From assembly GCF_036556685.1 (NCBI RefSeq), contig NZ_CP140614.1:868001-932000 (forward strand): 64,000 bases of DNA, read 5' to 3'. Of this stretch, positions 17,957-27,651 are shown in pieces. Position 1 is the first letter of the stretch. Each line of letters opens with the position of its first letter. A program made the position numbers and the translations under genes. Origin of the DNA: Sulfurospirillum sp. 1612 (GTDB lineage Bacteria > Campylobacterota > Campylobacteria > Campylobacterales > Sulfurospirillaceae). The notes under the pieces are model-generated. The model was not told the origin of the DNA, made no database searches, and was given only the letters and a program-made list of their open reading frames with translations.

Positions 17957-20527
17957 ATGAATACACTATTTGAAAAGCTAACTCATCAGATGACACAAAC
18001 CATCGAGAGTGCGCTATCATTAGCCTTGCATACTAAAAATCCAGAAGTGTCCCCATGGCACGTATTATGGGCGTTGGTTACCAACTCATCTTCCATATTA
18101 AATCAAGTTTTAAATAAAATGGGCGTGGACAAGGCGGCATTAGAACTCGAAATTAAAAGCAAAGTCAATATGTTACCCACCGTATCAAGTATCACAAAAG
18201 AAAATATCAAGCTCTCACGTGCTTTAATCGAATCGTTGCAAAGTGCACAAGGTTTGATGAGCAAACAAGGAGATAGTTATCTCTCTGTTGACACGTGGTT
18301 ACAAGAGAACATCAAAAATAAAGAGATTAAAGATGTACTGAGCAAGTATATCGATTTGCTTGAGATGAAAAAAACACTAGAATCACTTCGAGGCAACAAA
18401 AAGATTGATAAACAAACCGGCGATGAAACGCTTGAATCATTGGAAAAATTTGGAATTGATTTGACCAAAAAAGCCATCGACGGGGAACTTGACCCGGTTA
18501 TTGGTCGTGATGAAGAGATTCATCGTATCATGCAGATATTAATCAGAAAAACCAAAAACAATCCAATTTTAATCGGAGAACCCGGTACGGGTAAGACTGC
18601 CATTGCTGAGGGGTTGGCCTTAAGAATTGCAAACAATGATGTACCGCTTAGTCTGCAAAACAAAAAAGTGGTCGCTTTAGATATGAGCGCACTGATTGCA
18701 GGGGCAAAATATCGAGGAGAGTTTGAAGACCGACTCAAAGCGGTCATTGAGGAAGTCAAAAGTTCGGGAGATATTATCCTTTTTATCGATGAAATTCACA
18801 CCATCGTAGGCGCTGGAGCAAGCGAGGGTAGTATGGATGCGGCAAACATTTTAAAACCGGCATTGGCTAGAGGTGAATTGCATACCATCGGTGCGACAAC
18901 GCTCAAAGAGTACCGAAAATATTTTGAAAAAGATGCCGCTTTGCAACGAAGATTTCAACCCGTCACGGTCAATGAACCAAGTATTAATGAAGCATTGCAA
19001 ATTTTACGTGGGATTAAAGAGTCACTCGAAGCGTTTCACAGCGTGAGGATTACCGACAGTGCTTTAGTGGCTGCTGCGAAGTTAAGTGATCGCTACATCA
19101 CGGATCGATTTTTACCAGATAAAGCCATCGACTTGATTGATGAGGGGGCGAGTGAACTCAAGATGCAAATTGAGAGTGAACCGATTGAGCTCAGTCGTGT
19201 CAAGATTGAAATCGGGCGTTTGATGGTAGAAAAAGAGGCCCTTTTGATGGAAAGTAAGAAAAAGAACAAAGAACGACTCGATGAAATCGAAAAAGAATTG
19301 AGTGACATCAAAGAAAAAGAGAAAAAACTACAAATCCAATTTGACACCGAAAAAAGTGTTTTTGAACAGATTGCTAACTTGAAAAATGAGGCTGAAGTCT
19401 TGCGCAAAGAAGCAGATATTGCCAAAAGAAATAGTGATTTCAACAAAGCCGCTGAGATAGAGTATGGCAAGATACCAGAAATCGACCAAAAAGAGCAAGA
19501 ACTCAACGCTCAATGGGAAAAAATGATTGAGAGTGGTACGCTTTTGAAAAATAGTGTCGATGAGGAGATGATTGCCTCGATTGTGAGTAAATGGACGGGA
19601 ATCCCTGTCACCAAAATGCTCCAAAGCGATAAACAAAAAGTGCTAGATGTTGAAGATAGACTTCGAGAAGAGGTGGTCGGTCAAGACAAAGCCTTGCATG
19701 CGATTGGGCGAACGATTAAGCGAAACAAAGCCGGACTTGGTAGTGATTCAAGACCAATCGGAAGCTTTATGTTCTTAGGTCCAACAGGTGTAGGTAAAAC
19801 ACAAAGTGCCAAAGCGTTGGCCAAATTTTTGTTTGACAGCGAAAAATCCCTCATTCGATTTGATATGAGTGAGTACATGGAAAAACATGCGGTGAGCAGA
19901 CTCATCGGGGCGGCTCCAGGATATGTTGGCTATGATGAGGGAGGACAACTCACCGAAGCCGTCAGACGCAAACCTTATAGCGTGTTGCTATTTGATGAGG
20001 TCGAAAAAGCACATCCGGATGTCTTTAATATCTTGTTGCAAGTCTTAGATGATGGACGACTCACCGATAATAAAGGGGTGACGGTTGATTTTAAAAATAC
20101 GATTATCATCTTGACGTCAAACATCGCGAGTGACAAGATTATGGAGAATCCGCAAAATTGCGAAAAAGATGTGATGAATGAGATTAAACGTTACTTTAAG
20201 CCAGAGTTTTTGAACCGACTTGATGATATCGTGATTTTTAATCCGCTTAGTTTTGAAGACATCAAAAATATCGTCAATATTATGTTCACAGAATTGGAAC
20301 AACGTGTGGGCGAACGCGGTATTAAAATCAGCTTAGATGAGAGTGCAAAAGAGCTCATCGCCCAAGCAGGATTTGATCCGGTATTTGGGGCACGACCACT
20401 CAAAAGAGCATTATACGAACTTGTAGAAGATCGTTTGGCAGATATGATTTTGAGAGATGAGTTAAGTGAGGGCTCCGATGTTGCTATCAAAGCGTATCAA
20501 GATGAATTGGTTTTTGAATTACTGTAA
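17957..20527 (+). CDS. clpB: Disaggregase ClpB (Hsp100)
   Basis: An 856-residue hexameric AAA+ chaperone that rescues aggregated protein with DnaK. An N-terminal Clp-N repeat domain (1-145) is followed by NBD1 with Walker A GEPGTGKT (207-214), a Glu/Lys-rich coiled-coil middle domain (about 395-520) and NBD2 with Walker A GPTGVGKT (608-615), then the ClpB D2 C-terminus. I start at ATG 17957, after AGAAGGAGA, rather than the 13-codon longer frame that would overlap the promoter. It has normal length and is monocistronic. Confidence 0.97.
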   Translation: MNTLFEKLTHQMTQTIESALSLALHTKNPEVSPWHVLWALVTNSSSILNQVLNKMGVDKAALELEIKSKVNMLPTVSSITKENIKLSRALIESLQSAQGLMSKQGDSYLSVDTWLQENIKNKEIKDVLSKYIDLLEMKKTLESLRGNKKIDKQTGDETLESLEKFGIDLTKKAIDGELDPVIGRDEEIHRIMQILIRKTKNNPILIGEPGTGKTAIAEGLALRIANNDVPLSLQNKKVVALDMSALIAGAKYRGEFEDRLKAVIEEVKSSGDIILFIDEIHTIVGAGASEGSMDAANILKPALARGELHTIGATTLKEYRKYFEKDAALQRRFQPVTVNEPSINEALQILRGIKESLEAFHSVRITDSALVAAAKLSDRYITDRFLPDKAIDLIDEGASELKMQIESEPIELSRVKIEIGRLMVEKEALLMESKKKNKERLDEIEKELSDIKEKEKKLQIQFDTEKSVFEQIANLKNEAEVLRKEADIAKRNSDFNKAAEIEYGKIPEIDQKEQELNAQWEKMIESGTLLKNSVDEEMIASIVSKWTGIPVTKMLQSDKQKVLDVEDRLREEVVGQDKALHAIGRTIKRNKAGLGSDSRPIGSFMFLGPTGVGKTQSAKALAKFLFDSEKSLIRFDMSEYMEKHAVSRLIGAAPGYVGYDEGGQLTEAVRRKPYSVLLFDEVEKAHPDVFNILLQVLDDGRLTDNKGVTVDFKNTIIILTSNIASDKIMENPQNCEKDVMNEIKRYFKPEFLNRLDDIVIFNPLSFEDIKNIVNIMFTELEQRVGERGIKISLDESAKELIAQAGFDPVFGARPLKRALYELVEDRLADMILRDELSEGSDVAIKAYQDELVFELL

Positions 20528-20533
20528 GCAACG

Positions 20534-20570
20534 TAAAAAATAAAATGGCGCCGATTGAGAGGTCGGCGTC
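20534..20570 (-). terminator. Intrinsic terminator for the GGDEF gene
   Basis: On the minus strand the stem GACGCCGA / TCGGCGCC (plus 20563-20570 and 20547-20554, one G-U pair) with an 8-base loop is followed by ATTTTATTTTTTACG. The T-rich side shows it serves the minus-strand cyclase gene, although it sits between convergent genes. Confidence 0.75.
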
Positions 20571-20586
20571 GTAACAGAAACGGACG

Positions 20587-21879
20587 TTAGTTTGAAAAAA
20601 AGCTGAGGTTATTTTCTCCCCGGCTTTTGGCGGTATACATCGCCGTATCAGCATTTTTGATAAGCATATCAGAGGTATGACCATGTTGAGGAGAAAGCGC
20701 AATTCCAATAGAAGTGCCTACTTGAAGGTGCGCTTCTTCGATGATGATGGGTTGGTTTAATGAATCGATGATGCGCTGTGCTACGTGCTTAATCTCCTCT
20801 TTGCCTTTTGGATTATTGAGAATAAAGATAAATTCATCACCACCGACACGGGCTATGGTGTCAGATTGTCGTACGAGTGAGAGAAGCCGTTTGGCAATTT
20901 CTTGCAATAATTTATCTCCTATATCATGACCGTAGTGGTCATTGACCTTTTTAAAGCCATCTAAGTCTAAAAACATCAGTGCGAAATTGTAAGTATCATG
21001 ATACAAATTTTCTAACTTTTGGTCGATTGTCTTAATCAACGCCGTACGATTTGGCAGATTGGTCAGGGCATCATGAAAGGCTAAATGTTTGATGTATTCA
21101 TCTTTATGCCATAAAGCGGTAATATCACTAAAAACGGAGACATAGCGGATGGCTTCACCGTCTCCATTGCGTACCATACTAATCGTCATACGCTCCAGAT
21201 AAAGATCGCCATTTTTGCGACGATTCCAAACCTTCCCTTTCCATTGGCCTTTTGTTTTTATATCTTCCCACATTGCGGCATAAAAAGCGGCATCATGACG
21301 GTTTGATTTTAGTATGCGGGGATTTTGATTTAGGACTTCAGCTTCACTGTAGCCAGTAATCTCTATGAAAGCGGGATTTACCGATAAGATAAGGCCATTA
21401 GAATCTGTGATTAAGACCCCATCGAGCGTATTTTCAAAAACACATGCTGCGAGTTTGAGTTGCGCCTCTGTCTCTTTTAAATCGGTCACTTCATTGGCTA
21501 AAATTGAAAATCCCTGAACGTGTCCTTGGGCATCAAAATCTGGAATATAATGTCCGATAATATGTCCTAATTTACCATTGGCTTTTTTGAGAGTTTTCTC
21601 AAAGTGCTGAGCTTCTCCCGCTAAGACCTTGCGGATATAGGGCGTATTGTCAGTAAAAATTTTTTCTCCGGCGAGTTCTTTAAATGTCATGCCAATGATC
21701 TCTTTGGGGTGTTTATCAAACCAAAAAGTATAGGCATTATTAGCAAAATGACAATGCAAATCTTTGTCCCAATACCCAATCATACTAGGTAGTGAGTTGA
21801 CGATAGAATATAGTAATGGTTCACAATCTTTTATGTGAGATGGTGATGTTCTTAGGTCTTGCTCTCTCCTATTTTTCAT
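20587..21879 (-). CDS. PAS-PAS-GGDEF diguanylate cyclase
   Basis: A 430-residue soluble sensor-cyclase making cyclic di-GMP. Two PAS domains (about 20-135 and 145-255, the latter with TLDGVLITDSNG and an adjoining PAC motif) precede the GGDEF domain (about 262-430). The active site is intact (RVGGDEF, GGDEF at 346-350), and an RxxD product-inhibition site (R337-D340) lies five residues upstream, so it should be active and feedback-controlled. It has no membrane segment, so the signal is probably cytoplasmic, possibly redox or oxygen through a PAS cofactor; no haem or flavin site can be read by eye. Confidence 0.93.
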   Translation of the reverse strand: MKNRREQDLRTSPSHIKDCEPLLYSIVNSLPSMIGYWDKDLHCHFANNAYTFWFDKHPKEIIGMTFKELAGEKIFTDNTPYIRKVLAGEAQHFEKTLKKANGKLGHIIGHYIPDFDAQGHVQGFSILANEVTDLKETEAQLKLAACVFENTLDGVLITDSNGLILSVNPAFIEITGYSEAEVLNQNPRILKSNRHDAAFYAAMWEDIKTKGQWKGKVWNRRKNGDLYLERMTISMVRNGDGEAIRYVSVFSDITALWHKDEYIKHLAFHDALTNLPNRTALIKTIDQKLENLYHDTYNFALMFLDLDGFKKVNDHYGHDIGDKLLQEIAKRLLSLVRQSDTIARVGGDEFIFILNNPKGKEEIKHVAQRIIDSLNQPIIIEEAHLQVGTSIGIALSPQHGHTSDMLIKNADTAMYTAKSRGENNLSFFSN

Positions 21880-22058
21880 ATTTTATCCTTGGACGTTGCC
21901 ATTTTAAAATAGTGCTAATTTTGAGTATGGTACGATTTAACCATTATCATAAAAGAGTATATCTGAACTTTTTTAATACTGGTTAAATAATAAAATTTAA
22001 TATCAAAAAAAATAATAACAACACTCAATTTTATTTTTCCTTCATTTAAACATTAGCA

Positions 22059-22067
22059 TGGTATAGT
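22059..22067 (+). promoter_or_regulatory. Extended -10 promoter of the EamA gene
   Basis: TGG followed by TATAGT (22062-22067) lies 27 bases before the ATG and fits an extended -10 promoter. No good -35 box is seen. The remainder of the 214-base gap (21880-22093) is very AT-rich; I see no RNA gene or strong hairpin in it. Confidence 0.45.
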
Positions 22068-22093
22068 GTTACTCATGATTTTAAAGGAGATTT

Positions 22094-22960
22094 ATGCGTT
22101 ATTTGATCATGATAACATTGATTTGGGCTTTTTCATTTAGTTTTATTGGTGAGTTTTTAGCCGGTCGCGTTGATAGTTATTTTGCGGTACTGATTCGTGT
22201 GGCTTTGGCCTCGCTGATTTTCTTGCCTTTAACAAAATTTCGTGGTATTGCCACAGAATTAAAACTCAAAATCATGTTAATTGGTAGCGTGCAAATTGGT
22301 TTGATGTACATTTTCTTTTATCAATCATTTTTATTTCTCAGTGTTCCTGAAGTCATACTCTTTACGATTTTTACACCCATCTATGTGACATTGATTTATG
22401 ATGGACTCAAAGGGCAATTTAAGCCATTGTATCTTATCAGTACGGGCGTGGCGGTTTTTGGGGCATATATCATCAGATATCACAACATCAGTGCAGAATT
22501 TATCACGGGCTTTTTGATGGTGCAAGGGGCTAATATCTGCTTTGCAATCGGACAGAGTGCCTATAAAAAAGTGATGGAATCGCATCAAAATATCAAACAA
22601 CGTGATGTCTTTGGATATTTTCATTTTGGCGCATTGGGTGTGAGTTTGGTTGCTTTTGCTCTATTTTCTCATCATGATAAACTCTCTCCTACGATGACAC
22701 AATGGGGTGTTTTACTCTGGTTGGGAATTGTTGCCTCAGGATTGGGATATTTCTTGTGGAACAAAGGTGCCTGCGAAGTGGATGCTGGTGTACTAGCTAT
22801 CATGAACAACGCTTTGGTGCCCGTGGGACTTATTATGAACCTTTTCATATGGGGAAAACAGACCAATTATCTCTTACTCTTTTTAGGGAGTATTATTATT
22901 GCATTGTCCTTATGGTTACATCAATTTTTTATCAAGCATTACCAAGTTCGTAGTATTTAA
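22094..22960 (+). CDS. EamA/DMT-superfamily permease
   Basis: A 288-residue inner-membrane protein with about ten hydrophobic helices in two EamA repeats (about 1-135 and 150-280), the RhaT/YdcZ-type drug/metabolite transporter layout. The N-terminus LIMITLIWAFSFSFIGEFLAG is typical of the first helix, and WLGIVASGLGYFLWNKG is the second-repeat signature. RBS AAAGGAG is well spaced. The substrate cannot be inferred: neighbours are a cyclase gene and the pilus locus, neither metabolic. It appears monocistronic, with no clear terminator downstream. Confidence 0.88.
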   Translation: MRYLIMITLIWAFSFSFIGEFLAGRVDSYFAVLIRVALASLIFLPLTKFRGIATELKLKIMLIGSVQIGLMYIFFYQSFLFLSVPEVILFTIFTPIYVTLIYDGLKGQFKPLYLISTGVAVFGAYIIRYHNISAEFITGFLMVQGANICFAIGQSAYKKVMESHQNIKQRDVFGYFHFGALGVSLVAFALFSHHDKLSPTMTQWGVLLWLGIVASGLGYFLWNKGACEVDAGVLAIMNNALVPVGLIMNLFIWGKQTNYLLLFLGSIIIALSLWLHQFFIKHYQVRSI

Positions 22961-23109
22961 AAATCTCTATTTTTTCGTCTTTTTTATAATATTTATAAGT
23001 GAATATTAATTCATAAAATATCATATCTATTGAAGTTTAAAGGTAATATAATTATTTTGGTTGCTCAAAAGAGCGCTTGGAACAGTGTTTTCAATAAAAA
23101 GGAGAAAAC

Positions 23110-23610
23110 ATGTTATCTTTTAATCGTATGCTATTTTTCGCTTCTTTAGCAGTGGGTCTGCTAAATGCTGCGAGTACAACTACTACTTTTACCGTCAATG
23201 CAACGGTAATCAACACCTGTCATATCAGTGCCACAGATCTTAATTTTGGTAATTATGACCCACTCTCTGTAACACCGACTGATGGGACTAGTACCATCAC
23301 CGTCACATGCGTGCTAAATAGTGCTTATGAAGTAGCACTAGACAAAGGCAGTGGATCAGGCAGTGATTTTACTACGGGGCGTAAAATGACAGGAGATACC
23401 AATGCAACAGAATTGTTGACATACAATCTCTATACAGAGGCGTCACATACCACGGTTTGGGGCGACGGAACAGGTTCATCCACGGTTTCCGGTACGGGTA
23501 GCGGCCCTTTGAGTTCGATTAATCATACCGTCTATGGGCGCATTCCTGCAAATGAGAATGTGTCAGCACAAACTTATCAGGACACGATTACTGCAACCAT
23601 TAATTATTGA
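23110..23610 (+). CDS. Spore coat U-domain pilin (archaic chaperone-usher rod subunit)
   Basis: A 166-residue secreted subunit of the SCPU (CsuA/B-like) family. A signal peptide (about 1-20, ending LNA) is followed by TTTTFTVNATVI, an alternating hydrophobic segment before the first Cys that fits a donor strand for subunit polymerisation. Other marks are LNFGNYDPLS, TITVTC (disulfide partner), YNLYTEASHTTVWGDG and the terminal VYGRIPANENVSAQTYQDTI. AAAAGGAG precedes the ATG. It opens a four-gene locus with a chaperone, an usher and a second SCPU protein; I infer it is the rod subunit. Confidence 0.88.
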   Translation: MLSFNRMLFFASLAVGLLNAASTTTTFTVNATVINTCHISATDLNFGNYDPLSVTPTDGTSTITVTCVLNSAYEVALDKGSGSGSDFTTGRKMTGDTNATELLTYNLYTEASHTTVWGDGTGSSTVSGTGSGPLSSINHTVYGRIPANENVSAQTYQDTITATINY

Positions 23611-23623
23611 AAAAAGGAACAGT

Positions 23624-24334
23624 ATGAAAAGAGTACTTGCCACACTAGTATCGCTGATATGGATTGGCTCAGTTCTTTTTGCTGGTTCCTTCTCGATAAA
23701 GCCTTTGCGTATTGATCTTTCTTCCGATAAAAAAACGGACATGCTAAGCGTCCGTAATATGAGTGAACATTCGATGATTATTCAGCTGGACCTTGTCTCA
23801 TGGGATCAAAAAGGTGGAACAGACCATTATACTCCGACTCATGCGTTGATTGCGGTGCCATCAATATTTGAAATCAAGCCAGGTGCTTCGCAAACGATTC
23901 GCATTGGATTGCGTAAGATGGATCGGTATGAGCGTGAAGCGGCATATCGACTCTACCTACGTGAAGTTCCCTCGAAGATGGATTTGCAAAGTGGACGTGT
24001 CAATGTTGTCCTTCGTATCGGTATTCCTATTTTTGTGAAACCACGCAAAAAAAGCGGCCCGATATTGACATGGGAAGCAACATGTAGTGAACAGAAAACT
24101 CTTGTGCTTAGGGCCCGAAATACTGGCAATGCACATATTAAGGTGATGGAAATCGCGGTGGATAATCTAGATGCAAAGAAGCCTATCGTAAGAAAAATGT
24201 TGAGTTATATTCTTTCTGGTAAAGAACGCTCCTGGTCATTTCCGACTTATAAGTGTCCAAAGCTTGGCACAAAATTAAAGCTTTCGGTACTAACAGACAT
24301 AGGTCGTATCCATGCCAAACCGGTGGCAAAGTAG
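23624..24334 (+). CDS. Periplasmic pilus chaperone (PapD/CsuC-like)
   Basis: A 236-residue PapD-family chaperone with a signal peptide (about 1-20). The N-terminal Ig-like domain shows SFSIKPLRIDLSSDKKTDML and VRNMSEHSMIIQLDL, then IFEIKPGASQTIRIGLR and YRLYLREVP, the usual subunit-binding strand region. I start at ATG 23624 after AAAAAGGAAC; an upstream ATG would read into the pilin gene. It keeps pilin subunits folded in the periplasm and hands them to the usher. The 3' end overlaps the usher start by 23 bases, so expression is coupled. Confidence 0.9.
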   Translation: MKRVLATLVSLIWIGSVLFAGSFSIKPLRIDLSSDKKTDMLSVRNMSEHSMIIQLDLVSWDQKGGTDHYTPTHALIAVPSIFEIKPGASQTIRIGLRKMDRYEREAAYRLYLREVPSKMDLQSGRVNVVLRIGIPIFVKPRKKSGPILTWEATCSEQKTLVLRARNTGNAHIKVMEIAVDNLDAKKPIVRKMLSYILSGKERSWSFPTYKCPKLGTKLKLSVLTDIGRIHAKPVAK

Positions 24335-26690
24335 TCCATGTTATGCCTTACTCATATTACTCCTTATGGGAGTATGTCCACTCCTTGCCACAGAATCAAA
24401 ACACTCCTCCTTGTTTCTTCCTTCTTTAGAAAAAAAAGGATACCAAGATTCACTTTTTTCTATAACACTCAATGGGCAAAATACGGGAGATGTCTTTTTA
24501 GTCTTGATGCGAGATGAGAGGCTTTATCTGAGCCAAGAAAATCTTAGCACATTACGATTGGTCTTACCCCAGAACCATAGAGTTCAGATCAACCATAAAT
24601 CCTACATCCCACTCGATGCCATTTCTGGGCTTACCTATACTTTGGATTCGGCTCATTTGATATTGCATTTACGTGCTACACCCCAGTGTTTTATCAAAAG
24701 TGAATTGACATCCAAGCATACGACTTCTTCAAAATTCTCTCCCGCCTCAAACGGATTTTTCTTCAATTATGATACATCCTACGAACAGACTCAAGATCAA
24801 AAGTCAGGCAGCTTGCTTGGCGAAGTAGGAATTTTTGGTGAGAACGGTCTTGTTTTAGGGAATTTTTTATTGCACAATGATGAGGTTAATGGTGAGGTGA
24901 CACGGGATATGGTACGACTAGATACTGCCTATATCTTTGATTTACCAGCAGAACTTCAGACTTTGCGAGTGGGAGATAGTATCAGCAAAAGTGATACGAT
25001 GTGGGGAAATTCCGTGCGTTTTGGTGGGGTGCAGTGGGGAACCAATTTTGCTATACAACCCGATCTCATTACAATGCCTCAATTTTCGATCAGTGGAGAG
25101 GCGAAGTTACCCTCTACCGCAGATCTTTATATCAATAATATCCGCAAAGAGCGTTTTGATATCGATCAGGGACCTTTTACGATTCCGAATATTCCAACAG
25201 TAAGTGGTGCTGGGCAGATGCAGCTTGTCGTAAAAGATATTTTAGGCAGAGAAACAGTGATTCAAGTCCCATTTTATGCGAGTCCAAGTCTGTTGCAAAC
25301 CGGACTTGCTGAGTATTCTTCTGAGATTGGATTTTTGCGAGAAAATTATGCGATTCAAAGCAATGATTATGGCGCATTCGTGGCAGCAGGAACATATCGG
25401 CGTGGGATTACCGATGGTTTGACATTAGGTATTCATGGTGAGGGGACATCCCAGACACAAGCGCTTGGAATTTCTAGTAATATTTTGTGGTCTAATATCG
25501 GTATTTTTAGTGCTTTTGCCGCAGGCAGTCATAGTCGTGAAAATACGAGTCGTGTAGGCAGTCAGGGCGAGCAAATAGGCTTGGGTTTTGATCACTCAGG
25601 AAGTCCTGCGAGTTTTGGAGTGCGCGCGACTTTTAGTACGCGAGGATTTACAGGTGTGGGGGAAGAGGATGCATCAAGGATACGATTTGATGGACGCGTA
25701 TCACTGCACTATGCTACGCAACATGTCGGATCATTTAGCGGCACACTATTGCATCGTAATTATTGGGAAGAAGAAGATGTTAGAGCTGTGACACTTGGCT
25801 ATCAGTTGCGATTAGGTAAATGGGGCAGTTTTAGCGCGACATTACAACATACGATTTTACCTGAATCTGATAATGTATTATTTTGTTATGTCTCCATTCC
25901 ATTGGGAAATCGCACCAGCGGTAGTATTCATGTGCGAAGGGACAATGGCGTGTTAACAGAAAGTTTCGCACTGCAAAAAAGTTTGCCATCAGGTACAGGG
26001 AGCGGATACAGTGTGCAAGGAGAGACGGGTGAGAATGAGCGCTTGGAAGCGACTTATAATTACCAAAATAGCCATGGAAGCTACCATGCCACAGTGGTAC
26101 GAAATGAAGATCAAAATGCCTATCGTCTTGGTATTAGTGGGGGCATTGGCTATCTTGATGGTAGCTTGTTTCAAGCCAGACGCATTGATCAAAGTTTTGC
26201 TATAGTTGATGTGGGAGATTTCAAAGGGGTTGATGTCTATCAAGACAATCAATTAGTGGGAAAAACAGACGAAAATGGACGCGCTATATTGCCAAGATTA
26301 CGCGCATATCAAAAAAATCCAATACGCATCGAAACCAAGGATTTACCTATGAATGTGAGTATTCCTCTCTATAAAATAAACGCCGTCCCCAGATATCGAC
26401 AAGGGATTCAAGTCAATTTTCCAATACATCACGTGCGCCAGGCCGTCATGAGATTTGTTACAGAGGAGGGTAGCGCTCTTCCAACAGGAGCGGATATCCA
26501 GATCAAAGGAACCTCGCATCATTTTCCTGTTGGCTCAAATGGAGAGGTTTATCTTACAGATTTAGATGCTGTGAGTCAGATTCGAGCTTGTTGGGATGGT
26601 CACTGCTGTGAGGCCACCATCACCTATCCAAAGAGTGATGATCCCCTCCCTGATTTGGGAGAGCAGATTTGTAAGGAGATAGGACAATGA
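24312..26690 (+). CDS. Outer-membrane usher (FimD/CsuD-like)
   Basis: A 792-residue outer-membrane usher through which pilin-chaperone complexes are assembled. A signal peptide (about 1-26) is followed by an N-terminal domain (ITLNGQNTGDVFLVL), a long beta-barrel with a plug (FSISGEAKLPSTADLYINN, IPTVSGAGQMQLVVKDILG) and C-terminal domains (PRLRAYQKNPIRIE, then a Cys-containing end). The length matches archaic ushers, slightly shorter than classical FimD. GC content looks a little above that of neighbouring genes. Both the upstream and downstream genes overlap it (23 and 4 bases). Confidence 0.92.
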   Translation: MPNRWQSSPCYALLILLLMGVCPLLATESKHSSLFLPSLEKKGYQDSLFSITLNGQNTGDVFLVLMRDERLYLSQENLSTLRLVLPQNHRVQINHKSYIPLDAISGLTYTLDSAHLILHLRATPQCFIKSELTSKHTTSSKFSPASNGFFFNYDTSYEQTQDQKSGSLLGEVGIFGENGLVLGNFLLHNDEVNGEVTRDMVRLDTAYIFDLPAELQTLRVGDSISKSDTMWGNSVRFGGVQWGTNFAIQPDLITMPQFSISGEAKLPSTADLYINNIRKERFDIDQGPFTIPNIPTVSGAGQMQLVVKDILGRETVIQVPFYASPSLLQTGLAEYSSEIGFLRENYAIQSNDYGAFVAAGTYRRGITDGLTLGIHGEGTSQTQALGISSNILWSNIGIFSAFAAGSHSRENTSRVGSQGEQIGLGFDHSGSPASFGVRATFSTRGFTGVGEEDASRIRFDGRVSLHYATQHVGSFSGTLLHRNYWEEEDVRAVTLGYQLRLGKWGSFSATLQHTILPESDNVLFCYVSIPLGNRTSGSIHVRRDNGVLTESFALQKSLPSGTGSGYSVQGETGENERLEATYNYQNSHGSYHATVVRNEDQNAYRLGISGGIGYLDGSLFQARRIDQSFAIVDVGDFKGVDVYQDNQLVGKTDENGRAILPRLRAYQKNPIRIETKDLPMNVSIPLYKINAVPRYRQGIQVNFPIHHVRQAVMRFVTEEGSALPTGADIQIKGTSHHFPVGSNGEVYLTDLDAVSQIRACWDGHCCEATITYPKSDDPLPDLGEQICKEIGQ

Positions 26691-27184
26691 ATCAAATACC
26701 CCGATATATAAAAGTAGGATTACTGACATTTTGTTTGCTGACCCAACCCGCATGGGCACTGCTTGCTAGTTGTACGGTCTCCTCCACTCCGGTTAATTTT
26801 GGAAATTATGATGTCTTTAATTCTTCACCTACGGATGCAACCGGCACTGTGACGGTTACATGTACCGGTATTCTGGGTCTATTGGGACTTTTAGTACATT
26901 ATAATGTGAGTCTTGATAGTGGCAACAGTGGTAATTCTAGCGCGCGAAAAATGCAACAAGCAGGAAGTAGTACGGACCTTGAATACAATCTCTATACAGA
27001 TAGTGGACACTCAGTGGTGTGGGGAGATGGGAGTAATGGAAGTAGTACTATCTCTTCGAGTCTCACGATACTTCAGCTGGGTGCAAATACTGATAATATT
27101 TCACTCTATGGCCGTATCCCTGCGGGACAAAATGTCGAAGCGGGCTCTTATAGTGATATCATCACGGTGACGGTTGATTATTAA
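26687..27184 (+). CDS. Spore coat U-domain pilin lacking an N-terminal donor strand (possible tip)
   Basis: A 165-residue SCPU-family subunit with a signal peptide predicted to end at AWA (about residue 24), leaving only four residues (LLAS) before the first Cys. It shares VNFGNYDVFNSSPTDATG, VTVTC, YNLYTDSGHSVVWGDG and YGRIPAGQNVEAGSYSDII with the first subunit. Having no room for a donor strand, it could accept but not donate strand complementation, which suits a tip subunit; known archaic tips such as CsuE have two domains, whereas this has one. The start overlaps the usher stop (ATGA). Confidence 0.87.
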   Translation: MNQIPRYIKVGLLTFCLLTQPAWALLASCTVSSTPVNFGNYDVFNSSPTDATGTVTVTCTGILGLLGLLVHYNVSLDSGNSGNSSARKMQQAGSSTDLEYNLYTDSGHSVVWGDGSNGSSTISSSLTILQLGANTDNISLYGRIPAGQNVEAGSYSDIITVTVDY

Positions 27185-27289
27185 ACTGTTGAGGCTTACA
27201 TAAAAAAGAACCCTAAAAGATAATAGGATAATTTTACTCTTATTTAAGTTAAAAGAGTATATATGTATAAAAATTATCACAAAGGTCGT

Positions 27290-27646
27290 ATGATGACATT
27301 TACAGATCAAGAAGTTTACAATGCGGTAAAACACTATTTGCCACAAGTGAATGAATACGTAAAATCGCACGGTGGCAAGATAAAGCTTTTAGGCGTTAAG
27401 GACAATACCGTTTATATAAAACTCAGTGGTGCCTGCCATGGGTGCTCGCTGAGTCTCATGACAACCAAGCTAGTAGTAGAAAAAAGTCTCAGAGATTATA
27501 TCGATCCGAGACTTGTTGTCATAAACGTCGATGGTAAGCCTGAAAATCAACTCCCTGAAACTTATTATATTGATCCAGAAGATCAAATAGAACTCAATAA
27601 AACAACCAAAGAACGATTGCTAAGTGCTATCAAAAAGTTTTTTTAA
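27290..27646 (+). CDS. NifU C-terminal-domain (Nfu-like) Fe-S scaffold protein
   Basis: A 118-residue cytoplasmic protein with the Nfu/NifU C-terminal fold: VKSHGGKIKLLGVKDNTVYIKLSGAC, then the CxxC (CHGC) that binds a [4Fe-4S] cluster for transfer. I place the start at ATG 27290 or 27293, just after AAAGG; an ATG at 27263 is possible. The C-terminal extension after the domain (about 40 residues) has no recognised motif. It stands alone between the pilus locus and a convergent gene, and its promoter is not obvious. Confidence 0.85.
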   Translation: MMTFTDQEVYNAVKHYLPQVNEYVKSHGGKIKLLGVKDNTVYIKLSGACHGCSLSLMTTKLVVEKSLRDYIDPRLVVINVDGKPENQLPETYYIDPEDQIELNKTTKERLLSAIKKFF

Positions 27647-27651
27647 ATCAA

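Noticed and set aside
19093-19506. 137-codon minus-strand frame inside clpB
   Set aside because: It mirrors the Glu/Lys-rich coiled coil of ClpB, which yields Ser/Phe/Leu runs on the other strand; no RBS or motif.
23064-23075. GCTC-AAAA-GAGC hairpin before the first coat U pilin gene
   Set aside because: Only four base pairs, with no T-run and no link to the RBS; not distinguishable from chance.
27232-27260. TACTCTT...AAGAGTA as terminator of the chaperone-usher locus
   Set aside because: The stem is short and AT-rich, the loop is long and no T-run follows in the plus direction.
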